DNA from: UBA12191 sp964422295
GTDB taxonomy: Bacteria; Planctomycetota; UBA8108; UBA1146
Assembly: GCA_964422295.1 (NCBI GenBank)
Contig: CAYRAM010000014.1
Span: 1 to 64,000, forward strand
Direction of reading: 5' to 3'
Length of the DNA: 64,000 bases
Made by a program: the position numbers and the translations under genes. This document shows, piece after piece, positions 35,787 through 44,501 of the stretch (position 1 is the first letter of the stretch; the number at the start of each line of letters is the position of its first letter). Under the pieces are notes generated by a model that ran no database searches, was not told the DNA's origin, and saw only the letters and a program-made list of their open reading frames with translations.

Positions 35787-36677
35787 CTATCGATCCGTTG
35801 ATTCTTCAGCAGAACCGCCCTGAGGCTCTTCGACCGTTTCTTCCTCTTTCGGTTTGCTGCGCTCGACGAGCTTTTTGACCTGCTCGGGAAGAGTCAGCAT
35901 CTCCGCATCGACCTCTGCGTCATGCTCGAGGGTGGTGAGGGTAACTTCCATATTCTGAACACCCTGCTTCATGCTCATCTTATGAGGGTATTGAATTCCA
36001 TCGACCGCTTTGTATTCAGACATCCTTACCTGAATCGGAATCTGCCCCATCGGTGACTCTACAGTCATCGATACTTTTCGAACCAATCCATCGTCGTTGG
36101 CAACCCAGTACTTGTGGACTGCACCGTCATTGGTCTTCAAATCGTAAATGGTGCACGCAATTTCACCGATGGTTTCTTCCCCAGCCAACGTCGCGCTTTG
36201 ATGATCTCTGGTGAGCCACAGGTTCGGCTGAAGCCGTGCAGAGCGAAGCAGCTGATCCTTCTCTTTGCCTGTCACCAGCCTTGGTCCATTGATGGGATCC
36301 AATGACCACGCAACATCGCCATTGATGCCTTGTTGAAAATTGCCATACCCAGTAATCACCATCGATTCGCGGTAGTTCCCCTGGCTATCAACGAAAAGTG
36401 TCAAATCCGCTTCAAGGCCAGCATCGGCGATCTTCACCTTGGAAGACATCTTGCGGTTGGAGTACTTCTCCAGTGCTTCCTTGCCACCGACGGCTTTGAT
36501 CGATTTTTCCTGCAGTTCAGCAAGCAGTGCTTTGCCAGCCTCATCCGATTTGGCCTCTTCGGCAACGGCGCCCTCTTTGGCTGCTTCTTCAGCTTCCTGG
36601 GCGATCGCTGGAGTGCAAACCCCACTCAAAAGAAGGAGGGCAAAAATCCATAGCCAACGGTTCTCTGATTTCATCAT
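35787..36677 (-). CDS. Exported LolA-like/DUF620-like protein
   Basis: Start at 36677 (or the next codon, 36674), just after AGGA; the frame is open from 36722. About 296 residues with a signal peptide (MMKSENRWLWIFALLLLSGV...AIAQ). A Glu/Ala-rich linker of about 25 residues precedes a beta-rich domain with the pattern AVGGKEALEKYSNRKMSSKV, GYGNFQQGINGDVAWSLDP and GPRLVTGKEKDQLL, seen in LolA/LolB-like exported proteins that bind hydrophobic ligands. The tail is Glu/Lys-rich. Likely periplasmic; ligand unknown. The S41 protease gene upstream ends 67 bases away. Confidence 0.75.
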   Translation of the reverse strand: MMKSENRWLWIFALLLLSGVCTPAIAQEAEEAAKEGAVAEEAKSDEAGKALLAELQEKSIKAVGGKEALEKYSNRKMSSKVKIADAGLEADLTLFVDSQGNYRESMVITGYGNFQQGINGDVAWSLDPINGPRLVTGKEKDQLLRSARLQPNLWLTRDHQSATLAGEETIGEIACTIYDLKTNDGAVHKYWVANDDGLVRKVSMTVESPMGQIPIQVRMSEYKAVDGIQYPHKMSMKQGVQNMEVTLTTLEHDAEVDAEMLTLPEQVKKLVERSKPKEEETVEEPQGGSAEESTDR

Positions 36678-36744
36678 GTTTCCTTTTCCATTCGCCTGAA
36701 TTTGGCGATAGCGGTCTTTCAACCGATGATACAGCTAAAGATCA

Positions 36745-38064
36745 TCACCGGATTTCCGACTTGGGTCCACCCGCTTTCCCAAGGATCCAGTAAGCGGCTC
36801 GGGTCAATGTGGGGTCTCCAAACTCTCGAATCTGTTCAGGATCAACCTCGATGACTTCATCCGGCTCGACCCCGACCCCTTCCATACGCTTCCCAGATTC
36901 GGAGACATAGTCTGCCATGGCGTATTGAAGAATATCACCATTGGGCAACTTCACGAGGACAGAAGGTAATGCGGCACCTGCAGTCGTGCGCCCAAAGAGT
37001 CGAACACGCCCGATATCTCTCAACCCCTGAGCCATGATTTCAGAAGTCGAGGCACTGCCCTCATCGATCAGCAATGCAACCGGCTTAACCCAACCATCGA
37101 GACGGGGATTCACCACGAAGTTCATCTCATTCGCTTTGGTCTTCATCGTCCCTAGTTCGAATCCTTGGTCCTCGATCAACCATCCCGCCAAACCACACGC
37201 CATCAGCCCGAGCCCACCGGGATTACCTCGAAGATCAAAGATGAGACCCTTGGCATCCTTGTGCTCCTGAATCGCATTCTCAAACCACGGCATTACGTGC
37301 ATCGGACCCAGGAACATGTTCAGTCGCAAATAGAGAATGTCTCCTTCAAGAATGCGTTTTTCCATCATGAGTGGTACTGGAGAAATGTTTCCAAAGCCCA
37401 CTCTGGGATACTCATCGGATGGGGGTTGGAATGTCAAAGTGACGGTACGATCTTCCGTCGAGTTCCTCACCAAATAATCCCTCTCGGTGCCCGGTTCACC
37501 GGAACAGGCGGACTTGAGCGCCTGGATTGGCAGATAGCGACTCCCCGACTCGCTCCATTCCTGCAGCCGCGGAGCGAGTTCGCGCTCCCCCACTTTGAGG
37601 ATTTCATCTCCGGGTTGAATTCCCACCGACTCGGCGGCGCCACCCTCTTCAAGCCTGACGACGATGGCACGCCCATCGGACACCCTGAGGATCATTCCCG
37701 CTTCTCCATCACTGGGACTGCCTGTCAACTCTTGACTGGCGGAATCGGGAATCAAACCGAAATGAGACATCTTCAGACTCGCGAGAAGTCTTCGCATCGC
37801 CGCACGCGCCTCACCAGCGCTTCTTGCTTCCTCGACCTGTTCCCGACACTCATCTTTGAGCTCTCCCCAGCACTCTTGCAGATAATCTGGATCCCAAAAG
37901 GACTCTTCGATCATCCGGGTCATCTCATCAAAAGAGTCGATGAACAAAACCTTTTGCTCACGGGATAGGAGTTCAGATCGGCCAGGAAGTCCTATGCAGC
38001 CCGCCAGGAATGAAACCGAAACCAACAGAAGCAGAATTTGATGGAGTTGTGACAATCGAAACAT
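36745..38064 (-). CDS. PDZ-containing S41 family peptidase, lipoprotein
   Basis: Start at 38064, giving a lipoprotein signal (MFRLSQLHQILLLLVSVSF, lipobox LAGC); AAAGGTGA is upstream and the longer frame to 38142 is unsupported. About 439 residues. An N-terminal helical region, a PDZ-like domain around 110-220 (GEAGMILRVSDGRAIVVRLE, AESVGIQPGDEILKVGERE), then the S41 core: KGLIFDLRGNPGG, VALLIDEGSASTSEIMAQGL with the nucleophile Ser in GSAS, and GRTTAGAALPS. The Lys that serves as base in CtpA-type enzymes is not in that last motif, so this is closer to the tricorn/IRBP-like branch. Probably a periplasmic processing or quality-control protease. Confidence 0.87.
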   Translation of the reverse strand: MFRLSQLHQILLLLVSVSFLAGCIGLPGRSELLSREQKVLFIDSFDEMTRMIEESFWDPDYLQECWGELKDECREQVEEARSAGEARAAMRRLLASLKMSHFGLIPDSASQELTGSPSDGEAGMILRVSDGRAIVVRLEEGGAAESVGIQPGDEILKVGERELAPRLQEWSESGSRYLPIQALKSACSGEPGTERDYLVRNSTEDRTVTLTFQPPSDEYPRVGFGNISPVPLMMEKRILEGDILYLRLNMFLGPMHVMPWFENAIQEHKDAKGLIFDLRGNPGGLGLMACGLAGWLIEDQGFELGTMKTKANEMNFVVNPRLDGWVKPVALLIDEGSASTSEIMAQGLRDIGRVRLFGRTTAGAALPSVLVKLPNGDILQYAMADYVSESGKRMEGVGVEPDEVIEVDPEQIREFGDPTLTRAAYWILGKAGGPKSEIR

Positions 38065-38164
38065 GGTCACCTTTCGGGAATCTCCAGACTGTAATTCTTG
38101 GTATGGTATCAGGAACTTCCCCTCTGGGGATCCTTTCAGCACATGAAACCAGGAAGCTCTCTGA

Positions 38165-38845
38165 ATGCCGCTGACCCCCGTAGAAGTCTGTATCGATCAG
38201 CCAGACCACATCCGCTTTCTATCGGCAGAGACATGCCAGCGAGTTGAGATGTGCTCAAACCTCAAAGCGGATGGGCTCACCCCTTTGCCCGAAGCGGTTG
38301 AGGAGATTCGTCTCCTCGGATTTGACGTGGTGGCAATGGTACGCCCAAGACCCGGAGATTTTTGCTACTCCAAAGATGAATTTGAATCGATGAAGCAATC
38401 GACTTCAGATTTGTTGACTGCGGGTGCTCACGGAATTGTCCTGGGTCTCCTGGATCGATCCCAGCGGGTCCCTGTTTCTGAATTACGAGAATTAGTCGAA
38501 TCTTGTTCCGGGCTTCCTGTCACTTTTCACCGAGCTTTTGACCACAGTGCCGATATGGAAGAGGACTTGGAAAGAATCATCGATGCGGGATGCCAACGCC
38601 TTTTGACCTCTGGCGGTGCGTCGACGGCGTGGCTGGGCAGGGACGAACTCGCACGATTGGTACAGCAAGCGGACTCAAGGCTGGAAATCATCGCAGGAGG
38701 AGGGGTCCGTCCGGGGCATGCCGCTGATTTGATCCGCGAAACCTCTGTTCCCTGGATTCACCTGTCAGCTCGCCATGAGAGCGCTGAGCCCGATCCAGAA
38801 TTATTGGTACAACTGCAAGCGGAACTTGCTGCCATCGATCGCTAA
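38165..38845 (+). CDS. cutC: Copper homeostasis protein CutC
   Basis: 226 residues forming one TIM barrel. Family motifs: VEVCIDQPDHI at the start, ADGLTPLPEAVEEI, VVAMVRPRPGDFCYS, GAHGIVLGLL, LPVTFHRAFDHSADMEEDLE, RLLTSGGA and IIAGGGVRP. CutC proteins are named for copper tolerance in E. coli, but that role is disputed. Cytoplasmic. It is divergent from the S41 protease gene (about 100 bases) and is followed by 38900-40063 on the same strand after 54 bases. Confidence 0.93.
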   Translation: MPLTPVEVCIDQPDHIRFLSAETCQRVEMCSNLKADGLTPLPEAVEEIRLLGFDVVAMVRPRPGDFCYSKDEFESMKQSTSDLLTAGAHGIVLGLLDRSQRVPVSELRELVESCSGLPVTFHRAFDHSADMEEDLERIIDAGCQRLLTSGGASTAWLGRDELARLVQQADSRLEIIAGGGVRPGHAADLIRETSVPWIHLSARHESAEPDPELLVQLQAELAAIDR

Positions 38846-38899
38846 CGGCACTGCCTTCCCCGTGGTACCCTGCGTCTCGTCCCAGAAAGGTGAGGATCC

Positions 38900-40063
38900 T
38901 TGGAAAAGGTCCATCCCGACAACTTCAAATTCCACTTGGGTGGCTTCAGTCGCACTTCTTGGCAGGTCAGCTGGGAAGCCGGGAAGTTGTATTGGCGCAA
39001 GTTTGCTGCCGAATGGCAGGAGGTCGCCAGCGAAGAGATCCAGCCCAGTGACGAAGAGTGGCTCGCCTTCTGGAATGCCCTCGATGAAAGCCGAATCTGG
39101 AGTTGGGACGAAGCCTACTACTCCCAAGCCTCGCGAGCGGGAGAAGACCTCCCCGATAATGCCTCCATCGAGGAACTTGCAGAGTTGAGCGACGACATTC
39201 TTTCATGGGGTGTGGAAATCCTGCTCAAGGATGGGCGTTACATCGACTCTTCCGGCTCCAATGCGGTTCCTGGCAGAACTGCAAAAGCTCGCTCTTCAAG
39301 AAATCGCAGAAGACGCGGTGGCAGGCCACAAAGAAATCGAAAACCATCCGCAGAAGCAGAATCCGCCGCACCAGCCATCATGCTTGCCGATTCGAATGCA
39401 GGCATTCCCGAAGATACATTTGACCTCTTTCTCGGGGCCCTGAGGATACTGATTCGCGGCAAGGAATTCGGCGATGACGAGGTGATCCCACAAGCGGTCG
39501 AAACCGCTTTCCGGGGAAGGACTGAAAAGCGGCGTTCTCGAAAGTCTCCCATCGATCTGCTTGAAGCTGAGACTACTGAAAAGGCGAAACCGCGCAAAAA
39601 GCGACGGACCCTGCGCCGTCGGGATGGCAAGACTCCCAATCAGTCTGAAACAAAAACCACCCGAAAGAGATCCCGGAGAAGAAAAAAGCCCGCCAAGGAT
39701 GGCACAGGAGAAGGCGCTGCTGGAGCAGAATCCAAAAGCGGCTCAATGGTGACCCGGAAGAAACGTCGCCGAAGGCGCCGCACGCCCAAGTCGTCGGGTG
39801 AAGCCAGCGCTACCGCAACCGCAGGAAAAGAACCTGCACAGCGCGGAGAAAAAGCACGCGTTCGTGAATCGGGAAAACCGGGCAAGCGCAGCCGAAGCAA
39901 AAACTCCCGTGGGCCAACTCAGGAAACGGGATCATCAGGGTCCAATGCAAACTCAGGTGATGCACCTGCAAAAAAGAAACGCCGTCGCCGTCGCAGACGA
40001 CGCAGTCGCGGGGACAATGATGGCGGGAATGCAGGAGGAGCAACCCCTGCTACGGGAGATTGA
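38900..40063 (+). CDS. Arg/Lys-rich basic protein with split N-terminal domain
   Basis: 387 residues with a TTG start preceded by AGGTGAGG. Residues 1-125 form an acidic, Trp-rich domain (WQVSWEAGKLYWRKFAAEWQ, PSDEEWLAFWNALDESRIW, GVEILLKDGRYIDSSGSNA). A basic low-complexity insert (RSSRNRRRRGGRPQRNRK) interrupts it, and a closing segment (FDLFLGALRILIRG) lies at about 178-191. From about 210 to the end the chain is disordered and dominated by Arg, Lys, Ser, Gly and Ala, with runs of seven or eight Arg (KKKRRRRRRRRSR). No signal peptide. Such tails commonly bind RNA or DNA, so nucleic-acid binding is inferred. I know no named family for the tail, and low complexity makes homology calls unsafe. 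Confidence 0.78.
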   Translation: MEKVHPDNFKFHLGGFSRTSWQVSWEAGKLYWRKFAAEWQEVASEEIQPSDEEWLAFWNALDESRIWSWDEAYYSQASRAGEDLPDNASIEELAELSDDILSWGVEILLKDGRYIDSSGSNAVPGRTAKARSSRNRRRRGGRPQRNRKPSAEAESAAPAIMLADSNAGIPEDTFDLFLGALRILIRGKEFGDDEVIPQAVETAFRGRTEKRRSRKSPIDLLEAETTEKAKPRKKRRTLRRRDGKTPNQSETKTTRKRSRRRKKPAKDGTGEGAAGAESKSGSMVTRKKRRRRRRTPKSSGEASATATAGKEPAQRGEKARVRESGKPGKRSRSKNSRGPTQETGSSGSNANSGDAPAKKKRRRRRRRRSRGDNDGGNAGGATPATGD

Positions 40064-40087
40064 TCAAGCTGTCGCCATCGGCCAAAT

Positions 40088-41200
40088 TCAGCGGCGCCCA
40101 AATCGGGCAGCAACCTGGATGATTCTTGCCTTGTTCAACGGATCATTGGTCTCGATGGTCAGTTTGCCGCGCAATATCGGCTCAGCTCTGTATTCCTTCA
40201 AAGTCAAAAGTACTCGATAGTTTTTGCCAGGAACCACTTCGGTGACTGTCACGATGATGACCCCCTCGGGCATCCCTTCCAGCGATGCCCCGATCACCTC
40301 CAGATCGAGATCGGGATCGATATTCAGCAACTGAACCATTTTGGTCACGGTGCCGGGTGAATTTTCTTCCAATAGGCGATCCGTATCCCTGTTTCCAAAT
40401 TGGAGAACCCTCTCTGGACTCACCTGAATCGATTCCATGTGACGAATTTCGACGTATCTGCCAACCACCACGGAGCGCCCATCCCTGACTTCAATCATCA
40501 AATCCAGGGGATCTTTGACCACTCGTGCGGTTTTCGATGGAGGGACCGTAACCTCGATGCGGTACTCACCATCTTTGGTGACCTCTTCAAAATCCGTGAT
40601 TTCAAACTCACCATTGCGCGATCTGGCTCCAAGGATATTGAAACCAAGATCGGTCGCCGCAAGCAGCCTGATTTGGGCCTTCTTTTCATTTCGATAGAGT
40701 CCCGTCACAAGGATTTTTTCAGGATCCGTACGAAACAGATTGGTAACTTTTGCCTTGAAGATAAATCGAATCTTCGATCGCTCCAGGTCATCGTTCTCCA
40801 GAGTGATCCCTTTGCGGGTATCCCCAGGCTTGATCTTTTTGCTGTCGATTTCAAATTTGACAGTCCCGACAGCCCCCGGAGCCAAAGTCCTCGGAAATGT
40901 GTTGATCTTGGTACAACTGCAACTGGCGATGGCTCTCCAGATGTTGAGGGGTGCAGTCCCATCATTTCTGACCTGGAATTCCCGTTCGATCACCTCGCCC
41001 TGCAGCAGTTCTCCGTAGTCCGCCTCTGAGCCCACGATGGTAATCACCGGAACCGCATCCTCCTTCGGATCCTGATCTGCGTGTGCCAGCAGAGCGGGAA
41101 ACAAAGCACAGAAGAGTAGCGGAACTCCCCAATATCGCCACCGTCCACAGTGGAGACATGAATCCACTATTCTTGCGAGTTGGGTTTCGATTCTGGACAT
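40088..41200 (-). CDS. Exported DUF1573 domain protein
   Basis: 370 residues, AGGA six bases before the ATG. The signal/anchor lies near residues 20-42 (YWGVPLLFCALFPALLAHAD). Residues about 55-150 match DUF1573: YGELLQGEVIEREFQVRNDG, APLNIWRAIASCSCTKI, TLAPGAVGTVKFEIDSKKI. A second similar beta-sandwich (IQVSPERVLQFGN ... RGKLTIETNDP) follows, ending in ARFGRR. These ASH/Ig-like domains are common in planctomycete and Bacteroidota envelope proteins; function unknown. Convergent with 38900-40063 (24-base gap) and divergent from 41279. Confidence 0.88.
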   Translation of the reverse strand: MSRIETQLARIVDSCLHCGRWRYWGVPLLFCALFPALLAHADQDPKEDAVPVITIVGSEADYGELLQGEVIEREFQVRNDGTAPLNIWRAIASCSCTKINTFPRTLAPGAVGTVKFEIDSKKIKPGDTRKGITLENDDLERSKIRFIFKAKVTNLFRTDPEKILVTGLYRNEKKAQIRLLAATDLGFNILGARSRNGEFEITDFEEVTKDGEYRIEVTVPPSKTARVVKDPLDLMIEVRDGRSVVVGRYVEIRHMESIQVSPERVLQFGNRDTDRLLEENSPGTVTKMVQLLNIDPDLDLEVIGASLEGMPEGVIIVTVTEVVPGKNYRVLLTLKEYRAEPILRGKLTIETNDPLNKARIIQVAARFGRR

Positions 41201-41278
41201 CCCGATTCCTTTGCATCCATCTCAGCAGGTAAACTGCTCCCGGGGAAATCATTCCCCACGGCATGAAGGTGAAGCCCA

Positions 41279-42727
41279 ATGATCTCCAACTTGCCCTCTA
41301 CGTTCAACAGATCATCCCGAGGCAATACATCGGGGCCCCATCGAGCTTCTCTGTTGTCAATCCTGCTCACCTTACTGGTACCCATGCAGTCATTCGCCTC
41401 GGAATCGTTCCCTTTGGGGATTCTCGGGGCAAGGGGAAGCGTATCGGCCGATAGTTCGTGGATTCAGGTGGATGCCGTCGATGCTGAATCGCCAGCAAAG
41501 AAGGCCGGGCTGCTGCCGGGAGACAAAATCTTGGGAATCGACGGCTCCACCTTTCCCAATCACAGCTCCAAAGTCGATTTTGGAGGAACCGGACCCCAAA
41601 GGAGCCTGGGTGAGGCCCTCGATTCGAAGGCAGCCCGGAAGAAGGGGAAGGAGAGGACCCTCACACTGCAGATCAGTAGGATTTCCGGTGAAGAAGCGGA
41701 CGAGGAGAGCCTGAGTCTGACGATCCAACTTCCATTCCGCCCCTCGATCAGGGAGCAGGAGGGTATCGATCAACTCTGCCAGCGAGCCCGCGACCAACTT
41801 CTCAAATCCTTGAAACCGGCTGGATATTGGGACTCGCCGGTGGGCCTGACCGGCGATCGCGTGCTGACCGCATGGGCATGCCTTGCATTGATGTCGATGG
41901 ACTCCTCTTCAGAGAACGAATCCATCCATAAAATCCTGAAATGGCTGCAAGGACCGGCGAATCGATCATGGATCCCTGAAGACCCGCTTCAAAAGGGACC
42001 CGACAACCTCGGCAATTGGGCCCTCACAGCAACTGCAGTGGCTCTCTCAGAAGCCCAGATACGAAGACCGGATGAGGAGAGAGGGGAGGTCATTCAAACC
42101 ATCTGCGATGCACTGGTTGCCAGGATGGATGAAGAAGGGCTATTCGGGCACGACGTCAGCACCGGCTACAAAGGCAAAGGCTTCAATGTCATCAATACCC
42201 TTTCCCATTTGGCGTGGTCCATCTCAGAAATTGCCGGAACAACAATCCCCGAGGAGTCGTGGCTGTTGAGTCTTGGGCAAATCCGAAAGTCGATCGATCC
42301 AAACGGAGGCATTCGCTATTGGACGATGAAAAACACCGGTACTTCTGACGCATCACTAAGAACCTCTTCTATGGCCCTTGCGCTGAATTTGCGAAAGGTT
42401 GAAGAGAAGATTGAGCACAATATGTGCAACTACCTCGATCGCTACAACTCACGTACCAGAGAGGCCCACGCCGTTGGATCGATGGGGATGTTTCTCGCTC
42501 CCGCAGCCCTTTGGCGGCATGACAGGGAGGCTTATCAACGATTTCTGTCAGAGTGGCGTTGGTACCTGACCCTGATGCAAAATCATGAAGGTAAGATTCT
42601 ATACATCGGTGGCAAAAGAAATAACGGTGGCGACAGTTATCTCGGAAAGAATCGCATCGCATGCACCATTGCCCTGTTAATTTTGAATCCACCCCGACAA
42701 CACCTGAGGCTGTATCGCTCTGAGTGA
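41279..42727 (+). CDS. Exported DUF6288-like protein: PDZ-type domain plus alpha/alpha toroid
   Basis: 482 residues with a hydrophobic export segment at about 24-41 (SLLSILLTLLVPMQSFAS). Residues about 45-150 resemble the PDZ-like part of DUF6288 proteins (PLGILGARGSV, IQVDAVDAESPAKKAGLLPG, DKILGIDGSTF). The rest is helical and repetitive, like terpene-cyclase/prenyltransferase toroids (LLKSLKPAGYWDSPVGLTGD, TAWACLALMSM, NLGNWALTATAVALSEAQI, SMALALNL). No catalytic DxDD motif is visible, so a cyclase activity is unlikely. Function unknown; the family name is a judgement from pattern memory. Confidence 0.72.
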   Translation: MISNLPSTFNRSSRGNTSGPHRASLLSILLTLLVPMQSFASESFPLGILGARGSVSADSSWIQVDAVDAESPAKKAGLLPGDKILGIDGSTFPNHSSKVDFGGTGPQRSLGEALDSKAARKKGKERTLTLQISRISGEEADEESLSLTIQLPFRPSIREQEGIDQLCQRARDQLLKSLKPAGYWDSPVGLTGDRVLTAWACLALMSMDSSSENESIHKILKWLQGPANRSWIPEDPLQKGPDNLGNWALTATAVALSEAQIRRPDEERGEVIQTICDALVARMDEEGLFGHDVSTGYKGKGFNVINTLSHLAWSISEIAGTTIPEESWLLSLGQIRKSIDPNGGIRYWTMKNTGTSDASLRTSSMALALNLRKVEEKIEHNMCNYLDRYNSRTREAHAVGSMGMFLAPAALWRHDREAYQRFLSEWRWYLTLMQNHEGKILYIGGKRNNGGDSYLGKNRIACTIALLILNPPRQHLRLYRSE

Positions 42728-42770
42728 GCCTATTTTCGTCATCTCGTTGAATCTCCCACCATTGGGGTCG

Positions 42771-42809
42771 ATGAACCCGAGAGAGATGAACACAAGAGAG
42801 ATGAACCCC
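42771..42809. repeat. Imperfect 15-bp tandem repeat upstream of a dockerin gene
   Basis: ATGAAC recurs at 42771, 42786 and 42801, exactly 15 bases apart. The first two units differ at two positions only (ATGAACCCGAGAGAG and ATGAACACAAGAGAG) and the third is partial. It lies between two plus-strand genes. Confidence 0.6.
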
Positions 42810-42832
42810 ATCGGAATCCAACCCATTTCCGC

Positions 42833-42838
42833 TATAAT
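42833..42838 (+). promoter_or_regulatory. Candidate -10 box (TATAAT) directly before a start codon
   Basis: A perfect TATAAT ends six bases before the ATG at 42845. If used, transcription would start at or next to the start codon and give a leaderless message. No good -35 hexamer is present, so this may be chance. Confidence 0.25.
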
Positions 42839-42844
42839 GAAGTT

Positions 42845-43591
42845 ATGAATCGAATCTGTTTAAATATTCCCCTGGCGCTCTTGTTGAGCATTGCAGTGAT
42901 GGATCGGGCCTCTGCCCAAACCCCCATCTATATTGAACCAGGCCCTGTCACTTGGGATTCAACAACCAATCAGGGCACATTCCCGGTCTATTTCACGAGC
43001 ACGGAAGCGATCGCCGGATTTCAATTCGATGTCGTCTTTGATTCACCCACAGGAATCTTGTCGGGGGCCGGAGGCGGACTTGCAGGTACCTATGGCTATG
43101 ACATCGGAACAGGGGCCACCACCGTTCTCGGATTCTCCATCACCTTGACGGAAATCCCCCCTGCGAACACCCCTGAAAGCCTCGTTGATATCTTCATCAC
43201 CACCACCAGCGGAGATCCTGATTACGGCACCATTTGCCTTGAAAATCCTGTCTTCGCAGATGTTGCTGCAAACAGTTTGCCTGTCACTATCGGTCCATGC
43301 TGGCCGAGTTCAGTGCTGTTGCGACGAGGGGATTGCAATGTGGATGGGTCCTTCAATGTCGCCGACGTTGTCTTTTTGCTGGCCCAGTTGTTTACTGGCG
43401 GTCCATCCGGGAGTTGTCAGGATGCTTGCGATTCCAATGATGACGGCGGTACGAACATCGGGGATGCCATTTATGCACTGGCAGCACTCTTCACATCGGG
43501 GACGCCTCCTGCAGATCCCGGTCCGCAGAACTGCGGACCAGATCCGACCACCGATGCCTTGGATTGTGTGTCCTACTCCCTCTGCCCGTAA
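42845..43591 (+). CDS. Secreted protein with one beta-sandwich domain and dockerin-like pair
   Basis: 248 residues with a signal peptide (MNRICLNIPLALLLSIAVMD...ASA). Residues about 28-155 form a beta-rich, cohesin-like domain (GTFPVYFTSTEAIAGFQFDV) that lacks the GPDFF signature of the other family members here. Residues about 160-225 hold two dockerin-like loops (RRGDCNVDGSFNVADVVFLL, CDSNDDGGTNIGDAIYAL), then CGPDPTTDALDC. It stands alone between convergent and upstream genes and has no lipoprotein partner. Surface or extracellular by inference. Convergent with 43601-44500, with a 9-base gap. Confidence 0.82.
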   Translation: MNRICLNIPLALLLSIAVMDRASAQTPIYIEPGPVTWDSTTNQGTFPVYFTSTEAIAGFQFDVVFDSPTGILSGAGGGLAGTYGYDIGTGATTVLGFSITLTEIPPANTPESLVDIFITTTSGDPDYGTICLENPVFADVAANSLPVTIGPCWPSSVLLRRGDCNVDGSFNVADVVFLLAQLFTGGPSGSCQDACDSNDDGGTNIGDAIYALAALFTSGTPPADPGPQNCGPDPTTDALDCVSYSLCP

Positions 43592-43600
43592 ATCGTCGTT

Positions 43601-44500
43601 TCACTCCGGGCGAGGATTCGCTTCGTAAGCTTCCTGCATCCCTGGAGCCCATTCAAACTTGGGTAAAGTCTTGCCCTGAAGAGTGAATAGATGATCCCTC
43701 TTCTCACGATCTCGGGGATGAACGTAACGCCAATCTCCATCGCCAAAAACTTCTGCACAGAGAGCCGCCACCGCAGGGTCATATTCCTTGAGTTCTGCCC
43801 GCGTATTCACGTGATTGTGCTGGGGGTCATTTTCCCGATTGGTCCCGAACCAACTCTGCACCGCTTCAGCCCAGTACTCCATGCGGTTGGTGGCGGCGTA
43901 TACTCCGTCCCAGAGTCCCTGATCCATCGCATCACCATACGCCTGATCAAGACGAGTATCGAAAGTGGGATCCACCGTGACCAAACCCATCTCGTGGATG
44001 GCATGGGCAAACTCGTGGATCAGGATGTTTTCGGTGGCGTAAGGATCCCCTTCAAACCCAAGAAGATTCTCTTCACCACAGGAAACGCAGGGGCGCCACT
44101 TTGTTGCACCCAAACCACGGGCCCTCCTGTCCCAATATTCCGGAGGAAGAAGGTCAGAGTGTTCCGGAACATCGGTGGTCCACTCGTCGTATGCCATCAC
44201 CGTAAAACGGGTTTTTGCGGTGCCCATCGCTTCAAGGATCTCGGGCCGATGGCCGATCATCTTCATGATGAGAAAGTGTGCTTCCATCAGTGCTTCCGGA
44301 AACACCTTGCTGCTCGCCACCACCGGGACGCCGCCGGCATCGCAGTGCTGTTGATAGAATTCCACCATTTCAAATTGTTCACGCACCTGATTTGGAACAG
44401 GACCCACAGGGGGACTAACCGTTGCAGAATCCATCTGCACACTCGTACACCCCAAACAAATCATCAGTGCAGCCAGCCCACTCCAATAATTGAACTTCAT
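43601..44500 (-). CDS. Lipoprotein with HEXXH zinc-metallopeptidase motif
   Basis: Start at 44500, one base after the rmuC stop, with GAGGAG four bases upstream; a lipoprotein signal follows (MKFNYWSGLAALMICLGC). About 299 residues. The motif ILIHEFAHAIHEMGL gives zinc ligands His and His with catalytic Glu; NRMEYWAEAVQSWFG, about 60 residues later, offers a third ligand Glu as in gluzincins. An upstream CVSCGEEN pair of cysteines is unusual. The family could be related to anthrax-toxin-lethal-factor-like or other surface gluzincins, but I cannot name it. It is probably cotranscribed with rmuC. The substrate is unknown. Confidence 0.8.
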   Translation of the reverse strand: MKFNYWSGLAALMICLGCTSVQMDSATVSPPVGPVPNQVREQFEMVEFYQQHCDAGGVPVVASSKVFPEALMEAHFLIMKMIGHRPEILEAMGTAKTRFTVMAYDEWTTDVPEHSDLLPPEYWDRRARGLGATKWRPCVSCGEENLLGFEGDPYATENILIHEFAHAIHEMGLVTVDPTFDTRLDQAYGDAMDQGLWDGVYAATNRMEYWAEAVQSWFGTNRENDPQHNHVNTRAELKEYDPAVAALCAEVFGDGDWRYVHPRDREKRDHLFTLQGKTLPKFEWAPGMQEAYEANPRPE

Positions 44501-44501
44501 C

